DNA of 64,000 nucleotides from Lachnospiraceae bacterium. GTDB lineage: Bacteria; Bacillota; Clostridia; Lachnospirales; Lachnospiraceae. Under the pieces are notes generated by a model, which worked only from the letters and a program-made list of their open reading frames with translations, made no database searches and was not told the DNA's origin. Of this stretch, positions 24,627 through 33,854 are shown in pieces (position 1 is the stretch's first letter; each line of letters starts with the position of its first letter). A program made the translations under genes and the position numbers. The stretch is taken from positions 248,001 to 312,000 of the forward strand of contig CAJTDN010000003.1 of NCBI GenBank assembly GCA_910574865.1. The letters run 5' to 3'.

Positions 24627-25220
24627 ATGCTAGAACAACAAGACATGACAAACTTGGAAAGCATGATGAAGCGCATTGTAAATGCCAGCGAGAAACGCAT
24701 GAAGGCGCATGCCGCCGACTCCATCCGCGGCAGCGAGGAGCGCATGAAGACCCACGTCGCCAGCTCCATCCGCGGCAGCGAGGAGCGCATGAAGACCCAC
24801 GTCGCCAGCTCCATCCGCGGCAGCGAGGAGCGCATGAAGACCCACGTCGCCGACTCCATCCGCGGCAGCGAGGAGCGCATGAAGACCCACGTCGCCGACT
24901 CCATCCGCGACAGTGAAAGGCGCATGAAGGCACATGTCGCAAAGACGGTTCACGACAGTGAAACGCTCATGTTGGACGAAATGGAGCGATACAGCAACGC
25001 CAACCTCAAGAAGATTGAAAAGCTGGAGCGAAAAATGGATCTCATCTACCCTTTTTACCAGGTGACGCGGATGGACTCTGACCACATGAACAGCCTCTTC
25101 AACCTTTACTACAAATTGCAGGAAAAGCTGGAGTCGCATGACAAAATCCTTTGCGACCACCGCGACAAGCTCGATGCGCATACCGAGCAGTTGGGGCAGT
25201 TGACGGCATGCTACGCATGA
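24627..25220 (+). CDS. Coiled-coil protein with six 15-residue tandem repeats
   Basis: A 197-residue protein I do not recognise. Residues 25-114 are six tandem 15-residue repeats, best copies MKTHVASSIRGSEER; the later ones drift (RDSERR, VHDSETL). Hydrophobic residues recur so as to give a long amphipathic helix. The C-terminal part (about 125-197) is also helical (LFNLYYKLQEKLESHD). There is no signal peptide. AAGGAGGGACAC precedes the ATG. The inner repeats are nearly identical at the DNA level, so copy number may vary by slippage. A structural or DNA-binding role is possible but not shown. Confidence 0.75.
   Translation: MLEQQDMTNLESMMKRIVNASEKRMKAHAADSIRGSEERMKTHVASSIRGSEERMKTHVASSIRGSEERMKTHVADSIRGSEERMKTHVADSIRDSERRMKAHVAKTVHDSETLMLDEMERYSNANLKKIEKLERKMDLIYPFYQVTRMDSDHMNSLFNLYYKLQEKLESHDKILCDHRDKLDAHTEQLGQLTACYA
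24699..24968 (+). repeat. Six-copy 45-bp coding minisatellite
   Basis: Six 45-bp units in frame. Units 2 and 3 (24744-24788, 24789-24833) look identical and unit 4 differs from them by only about two bases (AGC/GAC). The first and last units are diverged. This is the usual picture of a tandem repeat that expands in the middle. Confidence 0.85.
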
Positions 25221-25225
25221 GCCCC

Positions 25226-25271
25226 GGAGTCGGTACATGAATGGCCATGCCACCATCCATGTGCCGGCTCC
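25226..25271. terminator. 19-bp hairpin between convergent genes
   Basis: Arms 25226-25244 and 25253-25271 pair over 19 bp with three mismatches, all G-U on one strand, and an 8-nt loop. It separates the repeat protein gene from the converging MATE gene. Confidence 0.55.
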
Positions 25272-25362
25272 CCAAGTTCTTACGAAATGCTACATGCTAA
25301 TGCGCTCCCGCCGGCTCCTCCACGATTCCAAAGTCATGCATGCCCTTTCGACCCTGATATCG

Positions 25363-26694
25363 TTACATATAGTGGTATTTCTTCCGTTTCACGAACAAGA
25401 ACGTCAGCGATATCAAAAACGCGAACACCTCCGCCACCGCGATGGCCCACCAGATTCCGTTCAAGCCCCAGATCATCGGCAATACGAGGACGGAAAACAT
25501 CTGGAACACGAGCGTGCGCAAAAACGAGATTGCCGCCGACACGCCCCCGTTGTTCAAGGCCGTGAAAAACGAGGACGTAAAAATATTGATTCCGGACAAG
25601 ACGAAGGAGAAGGAAAATATTTGGAACGCGTACTTCGTCATCTCAAAAAGTTCCATGTCATATCCGACAAATATGTTGGACAACGGCGCGGCCAGCGCCC
25701 TCGCGGTTACCATCATCAGAAATCCCGTCACCCCCATCAGCACCATGCTCTTTTGAAGCAGGCTTTTTAACTCGCCGTGGTTTCCCGCCCCATAATGGTA
25801 TCCGACGACCGGGGCCGTCCCAATCGTGTAACCGATGTAAACCGCGATGAAAATGAACTGGATGTACATCAACACGCCGTAAGCCGCCACGCCATTTTCT
25901 CCCGCGAAACGTAACAGCTGGAAATTATAAAGCATGCTCACGAGCGACCCGGAAATGTTCGTCATCAATTCCGAAGAACCGTTCGTGCAAGCCTTCCATA
26001 AGATTTTCACCTCTAGCCTGGTCTTCGCAAGACGCAAAAGGCTTCCGTTTGGACGTGCAAAATAAATGAGCGGCAAAAATCCCCCGATACACTCGCTCAG
26101 CCCCGTAGCCAACGCAGCCCCAGCCACGCCCCATTTGAAAACCACGATGAACAGCGCGTCCAGGGCCATGTTGGCGACGCCGGCCGCCACCGTCGCCGCC
26201 AGCCCCAGCTTCGGCTTCTCCGCCGTCGTAAAAAACGTGTGGAACAAACTCTGCATCATGAAGGACGTGTTAAACGCCAGCGCAATCGTTCCATACACGA
26301 CGCAATCCTCCAACATGGCGTCCGTCGCCCCTAAAAATAAGCAGACCGGGCGCATGAAAAGAATTCCCAGCACCGAAAAAAACACGCCGCAAATCACGGT
26401 GAATTCCACCATCATCGTAAAATAACGGTTCGCCCCCTCGCGGTTTCCCTCGCCCAGCGTCTTTGCCACCCAGGCGCTGCCGCCCGTGCCAATCATGAAG
26501 CCGATGCCGCCGATAATCATGATGAACGGCATGACCAGGTTGATGGCGGCGAACGGAACCTTGCCGACAAAATTGGATATGAACAACCCGTCCACCACGC
26601 CGTAAACCGAAGTGAAAATCATCATGACGATGGACGGAAAACAAAATTTCAATATTTTCTTATAAGTAAAATGATCTGACAACTGTATAGCCAT
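25363..26694 (-). CDS. MATE family multidrug/Na+ exporter
   Basis: A 443-residue membrane protein with about twelve TM segments in two homologous halves. The start (ILKFCFPSIVMMIFTSVYGV, VDGLFISNFVG) and IGTGGSAWVAKTLGEG are typical of MepA-like MATE exporters. It should expel cationic drugs by ion exchange. It lies 72 bp after a MarR gene on the same strand and is presumably controlled by it. Confidence 0.9.
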   Translation of the reverse strand: MAIQLSDHFTYKKILKFCFPSIVMMIFTSVYGVVDGLFISNFVGKVPFAAINLVMPFIMIIGGIGFMIGTGGSAWVAKTLGEGNREGANRYFTMMVEFTVICGVFFSVLGILFMRPVCLFLGATDAMLEDCVVYGTIALAFNTSFMMQSLFHTFFTTAEKPKLGLAATVAAGVANMALDALFIVVFKWGVAGAALATGLSECIGGFLPLIYFARPNGSLLRLAKTRLEVKILWKACTNGSSELMTNISGSLVSMLYNFQLLRFAGENGVAAYGVLMYIQFIFIAVYIGYTIGTAPVVGYHYGAGNHGELKSLLQKSMVLMGVTGFLMMVTARALAAPLSNIFVGYDMELFEMTKYAFQIFSFSFVLSGINIFTSSFFTALNNGGVSAAISFLRTLVFQMFSVLVLPMIWGLNGIWWAIAVAEVFAFLISLTFLFVKRKKYHYM

Positions 26695-26766
26695 TTAAAA
26701 CTTCCTGCCTTTCTGTAACCAGTATAACCCTTGCGGTGACTTTCGCCTTACAAATCCCCGCATGTT

Positions 26767-27234
26767 TCATTCTTGCATATCGCCTTTCTGCAACTCCGCC
26801 TTCACGTTTTCACGCAGCCTCTTGGAAAACGTACGAAACAATTCAAAAAAGGCATCCACTTCCTCCTCTTTCATGTCTGCCAATGCGTGCTGCTCGGCGA
26901 CAATCACCTTGTCCACCGTCTCCCTTGCAAGCCCCTCCCCTTTCTCCGTCAAATGAAGCCGCTTGCTGCGTTTATCCTTCATTTCCAACAATTCGATGAT
27001 TCCGTCACGCTCCAACTTCTTCAATGCGGAATTCACCGTCTGCTTCGGCTCGTACATGGCATGGCAAACCTCGCTCTGCGTCATCTCCCGATTCGCCTCG
27101 CGCAACGTGTACAAAATCCAAAACGTCCCTTCCGATAAACCAAGCTTTTTCGCGGCCATCCGATAAATGTCTTCGTTTTCCTTCCAAATGCCGTTATATT
27201 CCGAAAGCTCACGCCCCATCCCATTTTCTTCCAT
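26767..27234 (-). CDS. MarR family regulator of the MATE gene
   Basis: A 155-residue winged-helix protein (MTQSEVCHAMYEPKQTVNSA, EMKDKRSKRLHLTEKGE). The D-K-R-S-K-R wing is characteristic. The promoter upstream carries two copies of the palindrome TCCGAwwTCGGA, one in the spacer and one after the start site, so autorepression is likely. Confidence 0.85.
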   Translation of the reverse strand: MEENGMGRELSEYNGIWKENEDIYRMAAKKLGLSEGTFWILYTLREANREMTQSEVCHAMYEPKQTVNSALKKLERDGIIELLEMKDKRSKRLHLTEKGEGLARETVDKVIVAEQHALADMKEEEVDAFFELFRTFSKRLRENVKAELQKGDMQE

Positions 27235-27276
27235 CTCGCATTACCACCTCCATGCCTATGTACCGCCCTTAAAAAA

Positions 27277-27325
27277 TCCGAAATCGGACTATCTATAGTT
27301 TATTCCGATTTCGGACTTTTGTCAA
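27277..27325 (-). promoter_or_regulatory. MarR-MATE promoter with twin operators
   Basis: On the minus strand: TTGACA (27320-27325), 17 bp, TAAACT (27297-27302). Palindromes TCCGATTTCGGA (27304-27315, in the spacer) and TCCGAAATCGGA (27277-27288, after the start site) have centres 27 bp apart. They are exact reverse complements of each other. Confidence 0.75.
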
Positions 27326-27465
27326 GCCGTGAAAATCAACAAACTTAAACGGATTCTTTTTCTATATACTGGACAAAACATGCAAAAAGCCGGCAAAGAA
27401 TCCCAAAACAAGATTCTTTGTCAGCTTTTCCTCTATTTTTTTCTTTTATTATTTTCCGCCACGCG

Positions 27466-29394
27466 TCACCGAACCCGCATGACCTCCCCTTCCGTAATCC
27501 CGCTCTCATTGAACGCGTCCACCCGCAGGTACACGTCCTGGTCTTTCACGAGGCCGCCAATTGACACTTTCGGCTCGAACACCATGTAACTGTGGTACAA
27601 TTTCTCCGGCGCGAAGCCCCACTGTACGACATAGCCGGTCGCCTGATTTGTGCCTGCAGTCTGCGCCTCGCCTATCGCTTTGCCTTCTGACGACTCTGCC
27701 ATTTCTCCGCCCGCGGCGGCCGTTTGAGCCACATCACCCCCGTCTTCCCATGCAACGTCCATGTCAATCGGCGTGCGAAGAACCGCTTGCACGTTTTTCA
27801 CCTGTCCCGGAAGCGCTACGTCGCCAAGGCCGAACACGCGCAGGCCGGACACGCAGGCCACTTGTCCGTAAGGCAATTCCGTGACGGTCAGGCGGACATG
27901 GCGCACCCCGCGCCCTTCCTCCAGCACGACCAGGTCATGCGGCAAATCCGTCTCGGCCTCGCGTTTGTCCTCTATCACGAACCATTCTTCCCCGTCCACG
28001 GAACCTTCCAGAAGCCACCTCGTCTTTTGCGCCACCGGGTCAATCCACCGCTCCTGCATCAGCGCGCCTTTCAGGGCAAAACCTTCCGGCAGCTCGGGAA
28101 CCAGCCCGTCGTCGGCAAAATTCACCTGGATGGCATGCACGTCCATCACCTTCCCGAGGTCAAGCGCGAGCCACTCCCCGGATTCGGCCGTGGCGGCCTT
28201 CCACCACGTCTGGACGTTCTCGTCCGCCGCGTTTTCCGGCGTATAGGCCGTGACGACCGGTTCCCTTTTTCCCAACATCATCATTTCCCGGTTCAAAACG
28301 CGCTTCGGCTCCGCCACTGACGACGCGCTCGCCTTCGCATGATAGGAAAGCAGCATCCACTGCGGGTCGGCCCACGGGTTTTCTTTTAATTTCTCCACGT
28401 CCATCGGCCAGTCGCCATATCTCTGGTTACAGAACAACTCCCCGTCCGCGTCAAACCCGGCCGGCCACAGCCCGATGCGCCGCTCGAAATTGTGGTTCAT
28501 ACAAATGCGCATCGTGGAAATGTGCCACACGTCGCCGTTTTTGTCTTCCATCGTCGACCCATGTCCCGCGCCCGGCAAGAATCCGCCCGGCTTGTAGGAA
28601 TACGGGTTGTTTCGCGCCAATTCAAACGGCCCTAACGGCTGGTCGCTCACATAAACCCCGTCCCCGTAAATATTGTGGCCGGATGACGGCGTCCCGTACT
28701 GCAGATAATATTTCCCGCCATGCTTGTTGACCCAGACGCCCTCCATATAAGGAAGCTCCATGATGTAGCCCCGCGCGGCCTCCCTCGTGGCCTCGGGAAC
28801 GCCCGCTTTGTCCATCCCGGCTAAAATCATCTCAATCTGCTCCGGCGTGCGGCTCGGCACATGGTCTTCGCCGTTGCGCTCATAGCCCTTCACTTCCGTG
28901 TCAACGGCGCACAATTCCTTCTTCTCGCCAATCGGCTGCAGCGTTTGCGGGTCAAGTTCCACCCCGTAAAGCGGCTCCGTCGTCGACGAACCCCAGTAAA
29001 AATAAAACCGCCCGTCGTCATCGACCAAAAGGTCGGGATCCCAGAACGGGAACGCCCCGTCTATCCGCTCGTACTCGTCGCCAAACGGATCCGTCGTGCG
29101 GTAATGCACCCCATGCTCATGGCTGGACGCGCAGAAATACAAATAATCCCCCGCCGCCCTCACGTCCGGCGCGTAATCATATATCGGCAGATGGCTCGTC
29201 GGATGGAAGTCCCAATGCGCCAAATCGTCGCTGTAAAGAAATCCTGCCGTCATCGAGGGGAAAATGTAGTATTTCCCCTTGAACAAAATCATCGACGGGT
29301 CGGCGGACTCCCGGGACGCGATGACACCTCCATCCTTCTGCTTGTTAAACTGGTACTTGTAACTAAAATTCACCGGGTTGCAAAAAATATTCAT
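27466..29394 (-). CDS. Glycoside hydrolase family 43 with appended beta domains
   Basis: About 640 residues. The five-bladed GH43 propeller (about 20-340) shows the catalytic base region ESADPSMILFKGKYY, the pKa-modulator region WDPDLLVDDDGRFYFYW and the acid region LPYMEGVWVNKHGGKYYL. It is followed by a discoidin/F5-8-type domain (about 375-540, NVQTWWKAATAESGEWLALD) and a fibronectin-III-like end split by a low-complexity Ala/Gly insert. Expected activity is beta-xylosidase or alpha-L-arabinofuranosidase. No signal peptide, so intracellular. ATG at 29394 is better spaced from AGGAGG than the ATG at 29400. Last gene of the symporter-GH1-GH43 operon. Confidence 0.88.
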   Translation of the reverse strand: MNIFCNPVNFSYKYQFNKQKDGGVIASRESADPSMILFKGKYYIFPSMTAGFLYSDDLAHWDFHPTSHLPIYDYAPDVRAAGDYLYFCASSHEHGVHYRTTDPFGDEYERIDGAFPFWDPDLLVDDDGRFYFYWGSSTTEPLYGVELDPQTLQPIGEKKELCAVDTEVKGYERNGEDHVPSRTPEQIEMILAGMDKAGVPEATREAARGYIMELPYMEGVWVNKHGGKYYLQYGTPSSGHNIYGDGVYVSDQPLGPFELARNNPYSYKPGGFLPGAGHGSTMEDKNGDVWHISTMRICMNHNFERRIGLWPAGFDADGELFCNQRYGDWPMDVEKLKENPWADPQWMLLSYHAKASASSVAEPKRVLNREMMMLGKREPVVTAYTPENAADENVQTWWKAATAESGEWLALDLGKVMDVHAIQVNFADDGLVPELPEGFALKGALMQERWIDPVAQKTRWLLEGSVDGEEWFVIEDKREAETDLPHDLVVLEEGRGVRHVRLTVTELPYGQVACVSGLRVFGLGDVALPGQVKNVQAVLRTPIDMDVAWEDGGDVAQTAAAGGEMAESSEGKAIGEAQTAGTNQATGYVVQWGFAPEKLYHSYMVFEPKVSIGGLVKDQDVYLRVDAFNESGITEGEVMRVR

Positions 29395-29419
29395 TGCCAT
29401 ATCCTCCTCTCTATTCTTT

Positions 29420-30688
29420 TCACGGCGCGTAACTTCCCAGACACCACAAGCTTTCCTTCGGCGTACGTTCCATCGTCTCGCGGTTCACGCCAATCAATCC
29501 AAAGTGCTTGCAATATCCTGACTGCCACTCAAAATTGTCCAACAGGCTCCAATACAAGTACCCGACCACGGGCAACCCCTCCTCCACGCATTCCTGCACG
29601 GACTTCACGGCACGTTGGATGAATTCCACCCTTCTGGAATCATCATCCGTCGCCAATCCGTTCTCCGTAACGAAGATTTCCCCATGGTAGTCCTTTGCCA
29701 TGCGCCGAATCACGCCCGCGACGGACTCCGGATAATACTCGTACCCCATCTGCGTGACCTCCGCCCCGTCCGGTACCGGCCGTTCCCCGTCCGGCCCGAC
29801 AATCGAACGCGTATAATTTTGCACGCCGATGAAATCGTCATCCTTGATGACCGGCAAATAATGGGAAAATTCATCCTTCCATATTTTTTCGGCCTGCTCA
29901 CCGCCGCCCGGCAAGACATCCAGAAAATGCAGGCTCATAGTCGCCCCAACTTTCAAATCGGGCCTCACGGTCTTGATGGCGTTTCTCGCCGCCTCGTGCA
30001 CATGTAACAAAAACGCATCCGACTCTTCATCCGCCTGAGACATGAATGTGTGCACGCCCATAATATCCTCCACGCCAAAAGCCTCCGCCTGCGCGCGCAA
30101 CATTTTTTTCTTCTCATCCGGCAACATGTCCGTCGTAAGCTTCATACCAACCTGCAAATTGAGCCCCATCTTCTTATACACTTTCTGCATGATTGCTTCC
30201 ATCTGCAACCCCATGTTGTACTCGTTCAACGTACATACATAATGCATGAGGTCGCCCAGCCGTTCCACGACATAGACACAATAACGTGTGAAATACTCCA
30301 CCGTGCCCTCCGCCTTCCAGCCTCCCTCCGAAATCAGCCACTTCGGGCTGGTCCCATGAAGCAATGTCACGATTGGCTCAATCCGGTTCTCCCGGCAATA
30401 TGTCAACACGTCCCGGTAATGCTCGACCTGCGCCTCGTCAAATCGTCCCTTTTCCGGCTCGATCCGCGCCCACTCAATGGAAAACCGATATGCGTTCAGG
30501 CCGGCCTTTTTCATATAATCAATGTCTTCCTTATAACGACGATAATGGTCACAAGCGATGCCCGACGGATCCGTAAACGCGGACCCCGGCAAATTCTCCA
30601 TCACCCAATAATCGCTGTTCGTATTGTTTCCCTCCACCTGGTGGGCGGCAGTCGCCGCCCCCAGATAAAAACCTTTTTGAAATTTCAT
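29420..30688 (-). CDS. Glycoside hydrolase family 1 beta-glucosidase-like
   Basis: A 422-residue GH1 enzyme. FYLGAATAAHQVEGN opens the barrel, the acid/base Glu156 is in CTLNEYN and the nucleophile Glu342 is in FVTENGLA. WSLLDNFEWQSGY near the end is the aglycone-side signature. It should cleave beta-glucosides or beta-galactosides. The lack of a phosphate-binding loop signature and the neighbouring ion symporter (not a PTS) suggest non-phosphorylated substrates. It lies between the symporter gene and the GH43 gene with short gaps. Confidence 0.92.
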   Translation of the reverse strand: MKFQKGFYLGAATAAHQVEGNNTNSDYWVMENLPGSAFTDPSGIACDHYRRYKEDIDYMKKAGLNAYRFSIEWARIEPEKGRFDEAQVEHYRDVLTYCRENRIEPIVTLLHGTSPKWLISEGGWKAEGTVEYFTRYCVYVVERLGDLMHYVCTLNEYNMGLQMEAIMQKVYKKMGLNLQVGMKLTTDMLPDEKKKMLRAQAEAFGVEDIMGVHTFMSQADEESDAFLLHVHEAARNAIKTVRPDLKVGATMSLHFLDVLPGGGEQAEKIWKDEFSHYLPVIKDDDFIGVQNYTRSIVGPDGERPVPDGAEVTQMGYEYYPESVAGVIRRMAKDYHGEIFVTENGLATDDDSRRVEFIQRAVKSVQECVEEGLPVVGYLYWSLLDNFEWQSGYCKHFGLIGVNRETMERTPKESLWCLGSYAP

Positions 30689-30765
30689 GCCTTTCTTCCT
30701 CTTTCAATTTCAATTTGACATTTGTCAGATTCACGTATTTCAATAGACCTTCCAACGCCAAGATT

Positions 30766-32262
30766 TTATACTTTTCCTTGGTTTTCCAAACGTTTCGCCT
30801 GGTTGTGCGCCTGTACCTTGGACAAAGTCTCCACGTCCAGCGTATAGTTCTTCATCGCCAGCAAATTGCAGACAAAGCCCAGTATCGGCAATCCGAACGA
30901 CAGTACCAGGGTCAGGACGAAAATCGGGACGGTAACCTCGTCGCCCATCTGCGGCACGGTATTCGCATATCCCACGAAAGAAATCGCCACGGCCGCCACA
31001 GTCGCGCAAATCGAACTCATGCCCTTGTCAAACAAGGAGTACACGCCTGACACGACGGACGGCATGAAGTTGCCGGAACGATATTCCTCGCCGTCCACCA
31101 CGTCGCCCCTCATCGTCATGGCCGTCACGGAAAGCAGCATCCTGGACGCCGTCATGCCGACCGTGCAGAACACCCAGAGAAGGAAGCACCACGAACCGGT
31201 ATCGCCAATCTGCTTCATGCCGTTTGGTCCCAGAATCAGACACACGACCAACTGGAGTACGGACACGCCGATGGAAACCCAGGAAAACCATACCGTTCCC
31301 TTTTTGGAGCCGATTTTCCCGATAATCATGCCGCCGACAAAGGCAAATACCAGTCCCACTGCCGAAGCATAATTGTTGGCCACCTGCGTCGCCTGGTAGC
31401 TGCCAATCAGCACGCCCGACAACAAGGTCAGGATGACGGCCTGCGTCGCCGTCGTCTGGGCAAACTTGTCGGTCGCGCACGTCACGATGTAACGCTGCAC
31501 GTCCTTGTTCTTGGAAAGCACCTCCCACATCTCCTTCAATGATGCTTTCTCCTGCTTCTTGCCGACACCCGCAGACTTTGTGGACTCCCATACTTCCGCG
31601 GTGTCGCTCCTCCAGATGCCAATCACGGAGATAACGCAGAACAACAGCGCCAGAAATATGTAGAACGTCGTCATTTCCTTCAGCATCGGTACGTTGTACT
31701 GATTGTCATATCTCGGCAGCATCGTGAATATTACGATGTTGTTCGCTATAACCGGTACTCCATAAGAATACAGTGTGTTAAAGAAGCTCATCATCGGACG
31801 CTGCTTCGGGTCGTTCGTCAAAACGGAAACCATGACATAGCCGCCCATGTTGTTGATGGTATAGCCGATGATGTACACGATGTAAATCAACACGAACATC
31901 ACGACTCCGGCAATTCCGTCAAAATGATTCACTCCTACCGTGTACATCAGAAAAACGGCCAACGATTCAACGCCCCAGCCGATAAGCAAAAACGGCCGGC
32001 ATTTTCCGTACTTGGTCGGAAACTTCTCAAACACGTACGCGATTGCCGCGTCGGTAACGGCGTCCAAAATACGGGTGGCCGTGATAATCACCCCGACCAG
32101 GGCCGTGGCGATGCCGTAGCCCGCGCTTCCCACGTAGCTGGCATAGACCATGCACAGATACATACAAATGTTGTTTCCCGAACATGCCGGGGCCGCGATC
32201 AGCTCCCAGAGTTTTGCCCTATGGTACTGCACCGCGGGCTTGCTTGCGTTTCCATTACTCAT
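30766..32262 (-). CDS. GPH family sugar:cation symporter (MelB/XynP-like)
   Basis: A 498-residue, twelve-TM transporter of the glycoside-pentoside-hexuronide:cation family (RILDAVTDAAIAYVFEKFPT carries the cation-site Asp residues; PTKYGKCRPFLLIGW is the GPH signature loop). It should import an oligosaccharide or glycoside that the following GH1 and GH43 enzymes split. AGGAGGAG precedes the ATG. It heads the operon, divergent from the AraC regulator. Confidence 0.9.
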   Translation of the reverse strand: MSNGNASKPAVQYHRAKLWELIAAPACSGNNICMYLCMVYASYVGSAGYGIATALVGVIITATRILDAVTDAAIAYVFEKFPTKYGKCRPFLLIGWGVESLAVFLMYTVGVNHFDGIAGVVMFVLIYIVYIIGYTINNMGGYVMVSVLTNDPKQRPMMSFFNTLYSYGVPVIANNIVIFTMLPRYDNQYNVPMLKEMTTFYIFLALLFCVISVIGIWRSDTAEVWESTKSAGVGKKQEKASLKEMWEVLSKNKDVQRYIVTCATDKFAQTTATQAVILTLLSGVLIGSYQATQVANNYASAVGLVFAFVGGMIIGKIGSKKGTVWFSWVSIGVSVLQLVVCLILGPNGMKQIGDTGSWCFLLWVFCTVGMTASRMLLSVTAMTMRGDVVDGEEYRSGNFMPSVVSGVYSLFDKGMSSICATVAAVAISFVGYANTVPQMGDEVTVPIFVLTLVLSFGLPILGFVCNLLAMKNYTLDVETLSKVQAHNQAKRLENQGKV

Positions 32263-32332
32263 GATTAACTCCTCCTATCATTTTATATAAATTTTATAAA
32301 TATATTACCATCCCCGTCCAAAAATGTATTTC

Positions 32333-32492
32333 CAAATACTTGCGTTTATTTTCATATTTTGGTAAAATATGAAAAACACAAGCACTAAGTGCTCATAACG
32401 CGCCGCCTGGTAAGCTCGAAATCACCTCGCTAACGGCGGCGGCATGTATCGCACGTAAGTGCCTGAAACATAGGCACTAAGTGCTCATAACG
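32333..32492. promoter_or_regulatory. Divergent regulatory region: inverted repeat and two 19-bp direct repeats
   Basis: TTTTCATATTTT (32349-32360) and AAAATATGAAAA (32364-32375) form a perfect 12-bp inverted repeat with a 3-nt centre. GCACTAAGTGCTCATAACG occurs exactly at 32382-32400 and again at 32474-32492. CAAATACTTG at 32333-32342 also occurs upstream of the solute-binding protein gene (35719-35728), in both cases followed by TTTTCAT. These are candidate sites for the AraC protein. Confidence 0.55.
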
Positions 32493-32506
32493 AAAGGATT
32501 TTTATC

Positions 32507-33733
32507 ATGTGTGACCAGAGATTAAACATGTTCAAAGAATTGCTGCCCTGTATCGGGAACCTTTATTTCCGCACGTACGACACGTCCTGGAACCTGCCCT
32601 TTGGCACGCCCGACGAATCCTTTGGTGAAGACGAATTCCTGCTCCATTATTTTTTCCTAAACTGCGGTTTCCGGGAACGCATCACGGAATACGCGCGCAC
32701 GCAGGACGCCCCTTACGCCCTCGGCACATACAATGGCTTGTCGTGGTACGCGGTACTTGAAAAAAGCAACGGCGTGTTGGAACGGATCCACCTGCTTGGT
32801 CCCGTCCTGCACACCCCCCTTGACATAGAGGAAATGGAAAGGTTTTTCAAAAACTACGAGGAAAAAGGCATGAGCTTCCGTTCCCGGCATTTGCTTTTAA
32901 AGGCGATGCACAAACTGCCCGTAATTTTCCGTAACCAGTTTGACCACCTTGCCCTCATGCTGCATTTCTGTGCCAACGGCGAATACCTGTCTGCCGATTC
33001 ACTAAATTCCCTGGTAGATTCCAGGCTGGATGAGACAAAGGCCACCGCGCCTTTTCTCTACCGGGACATTTATACCCATTTAAAGGCCATCGCGGATTCC
33101 CTGCGGGAGGGAATCCTCCCGACGAAAATAGACGGCTCCCACGTCCTGCGCGCCATGCTCCCGACCAATGCCGCGCATATCGGCACCCCGCTCCGTCAAC
33201 AAAAAGACTCGTTGATTCTCCTCGCCTTTTTGTTTGCCAACGCCTCCATCGAGGGCGGCGTTTCCCCGGAGGTCGCTTACCCCCTCGCGGACAAATACAT
33301 GCATGCCGCGGAATCCGAGCGTTCCGTCACGGAGCTGACCGCCTTGTGCCGCTCCCTCTATCCGGATTTCCTAAAACACGTGCAGGACGCGAAGGCCAGG
33401 GCCGGTAATCATTCCCCCGAGATAGAGACCTGCCTCCTCTATATCAACCGGCATCCGGGGGAAGATTTGTCACTTCGGGCCCTTTCCGAAATATGCGGCT
33501 ATGGAGGCTATTACCTGAGCAGGAAGTTCAAGGCGGAAACGGGCATGTCCCTGCCGGATTATATACGCCGCCAAAAAATACAGTATGCCGCCCTGCTCCT
33601 TCGCACGACCAGCGAACCGATCGGCGCCATCGCGGAGCGGCTACATTTTTCCTCACACAGCCACTTTTCCACCGTCTTCCATGACGTTATGGGAATGTCG
33701 CCGAACGACTATCGGAAAAATCCGCCAAACTAA
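32507..33733 (+). CDS. AraC family transcriptional regulator
   Basis: A 408-residue regulator. The C-terminal 100 residues hold the double helix-turn-helix (LSLRALSEICGYGGYYLSRK, IGAIAERLHFSSHSHFSTVF). The N-terminal 300 residues are a large ligand- or signal-sensing part without recognisable motif, similar in size to YesN/YtdP-like regulators of glycan loci. GAAAGG precedes the ATG. It is transcribed away from the GPH-GH1-GH43 operon and converges with the solute-binding protein gene, so both are likely targets. Confidence 0.9.
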   Translation: MCDQRLNMFKELLPCIGNLYFRTYDTSWNLPFGTPDESFGEDEFLLHYFFLNCGFRERITEYARTQDAPYALGTYNGLSWYAVLEKSNGVLERIHLLGPVLHTPLDIEEMERFFKNYEEKGMSFRSRHLLLKAMHKLPVIFRNQFDHLALMLHFCANGEYLSADSLNSLVDSRLDETKATAPFLYRDIYTHLKAIADSLREGILPTKIDGSHVLRAMLPTNAAHIGTPLRQQKDSLILLAFLFANASIEGGVSPEVAYPLADKYMHAAESERSVTELTALCRSLYPDFLKHVQDAKARAGNHSPEIETCLLYINRHPGEDLSLRALSEICGYGGYYLSRKFKAETGMSLPDYIRRQKIQYAALLLRTTSEPIGAIAERLHFSSHSHFSTVFHDVMGMSPNDYRKNPPN

Positions 33734-33854
33734 TCCCTTGGCTTGACGGCACCATTCCACCAAAAACGGCGTTCCACCGTCGGCCGACAACTGCCGCCGG
33801 GAAACGCCGTCATAACTCCCTCAAACTCCCGTGAGGAACTGTTAAGAAGGTTCC

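Noticed and set aside
24699-24968. Possible CRISPR array
   Set aside because: The 45-bp units are contiguous, in frame and coding, with no spacers and no cas genes in the window. The 21-bp array at 50108-50191 also has no spacers.
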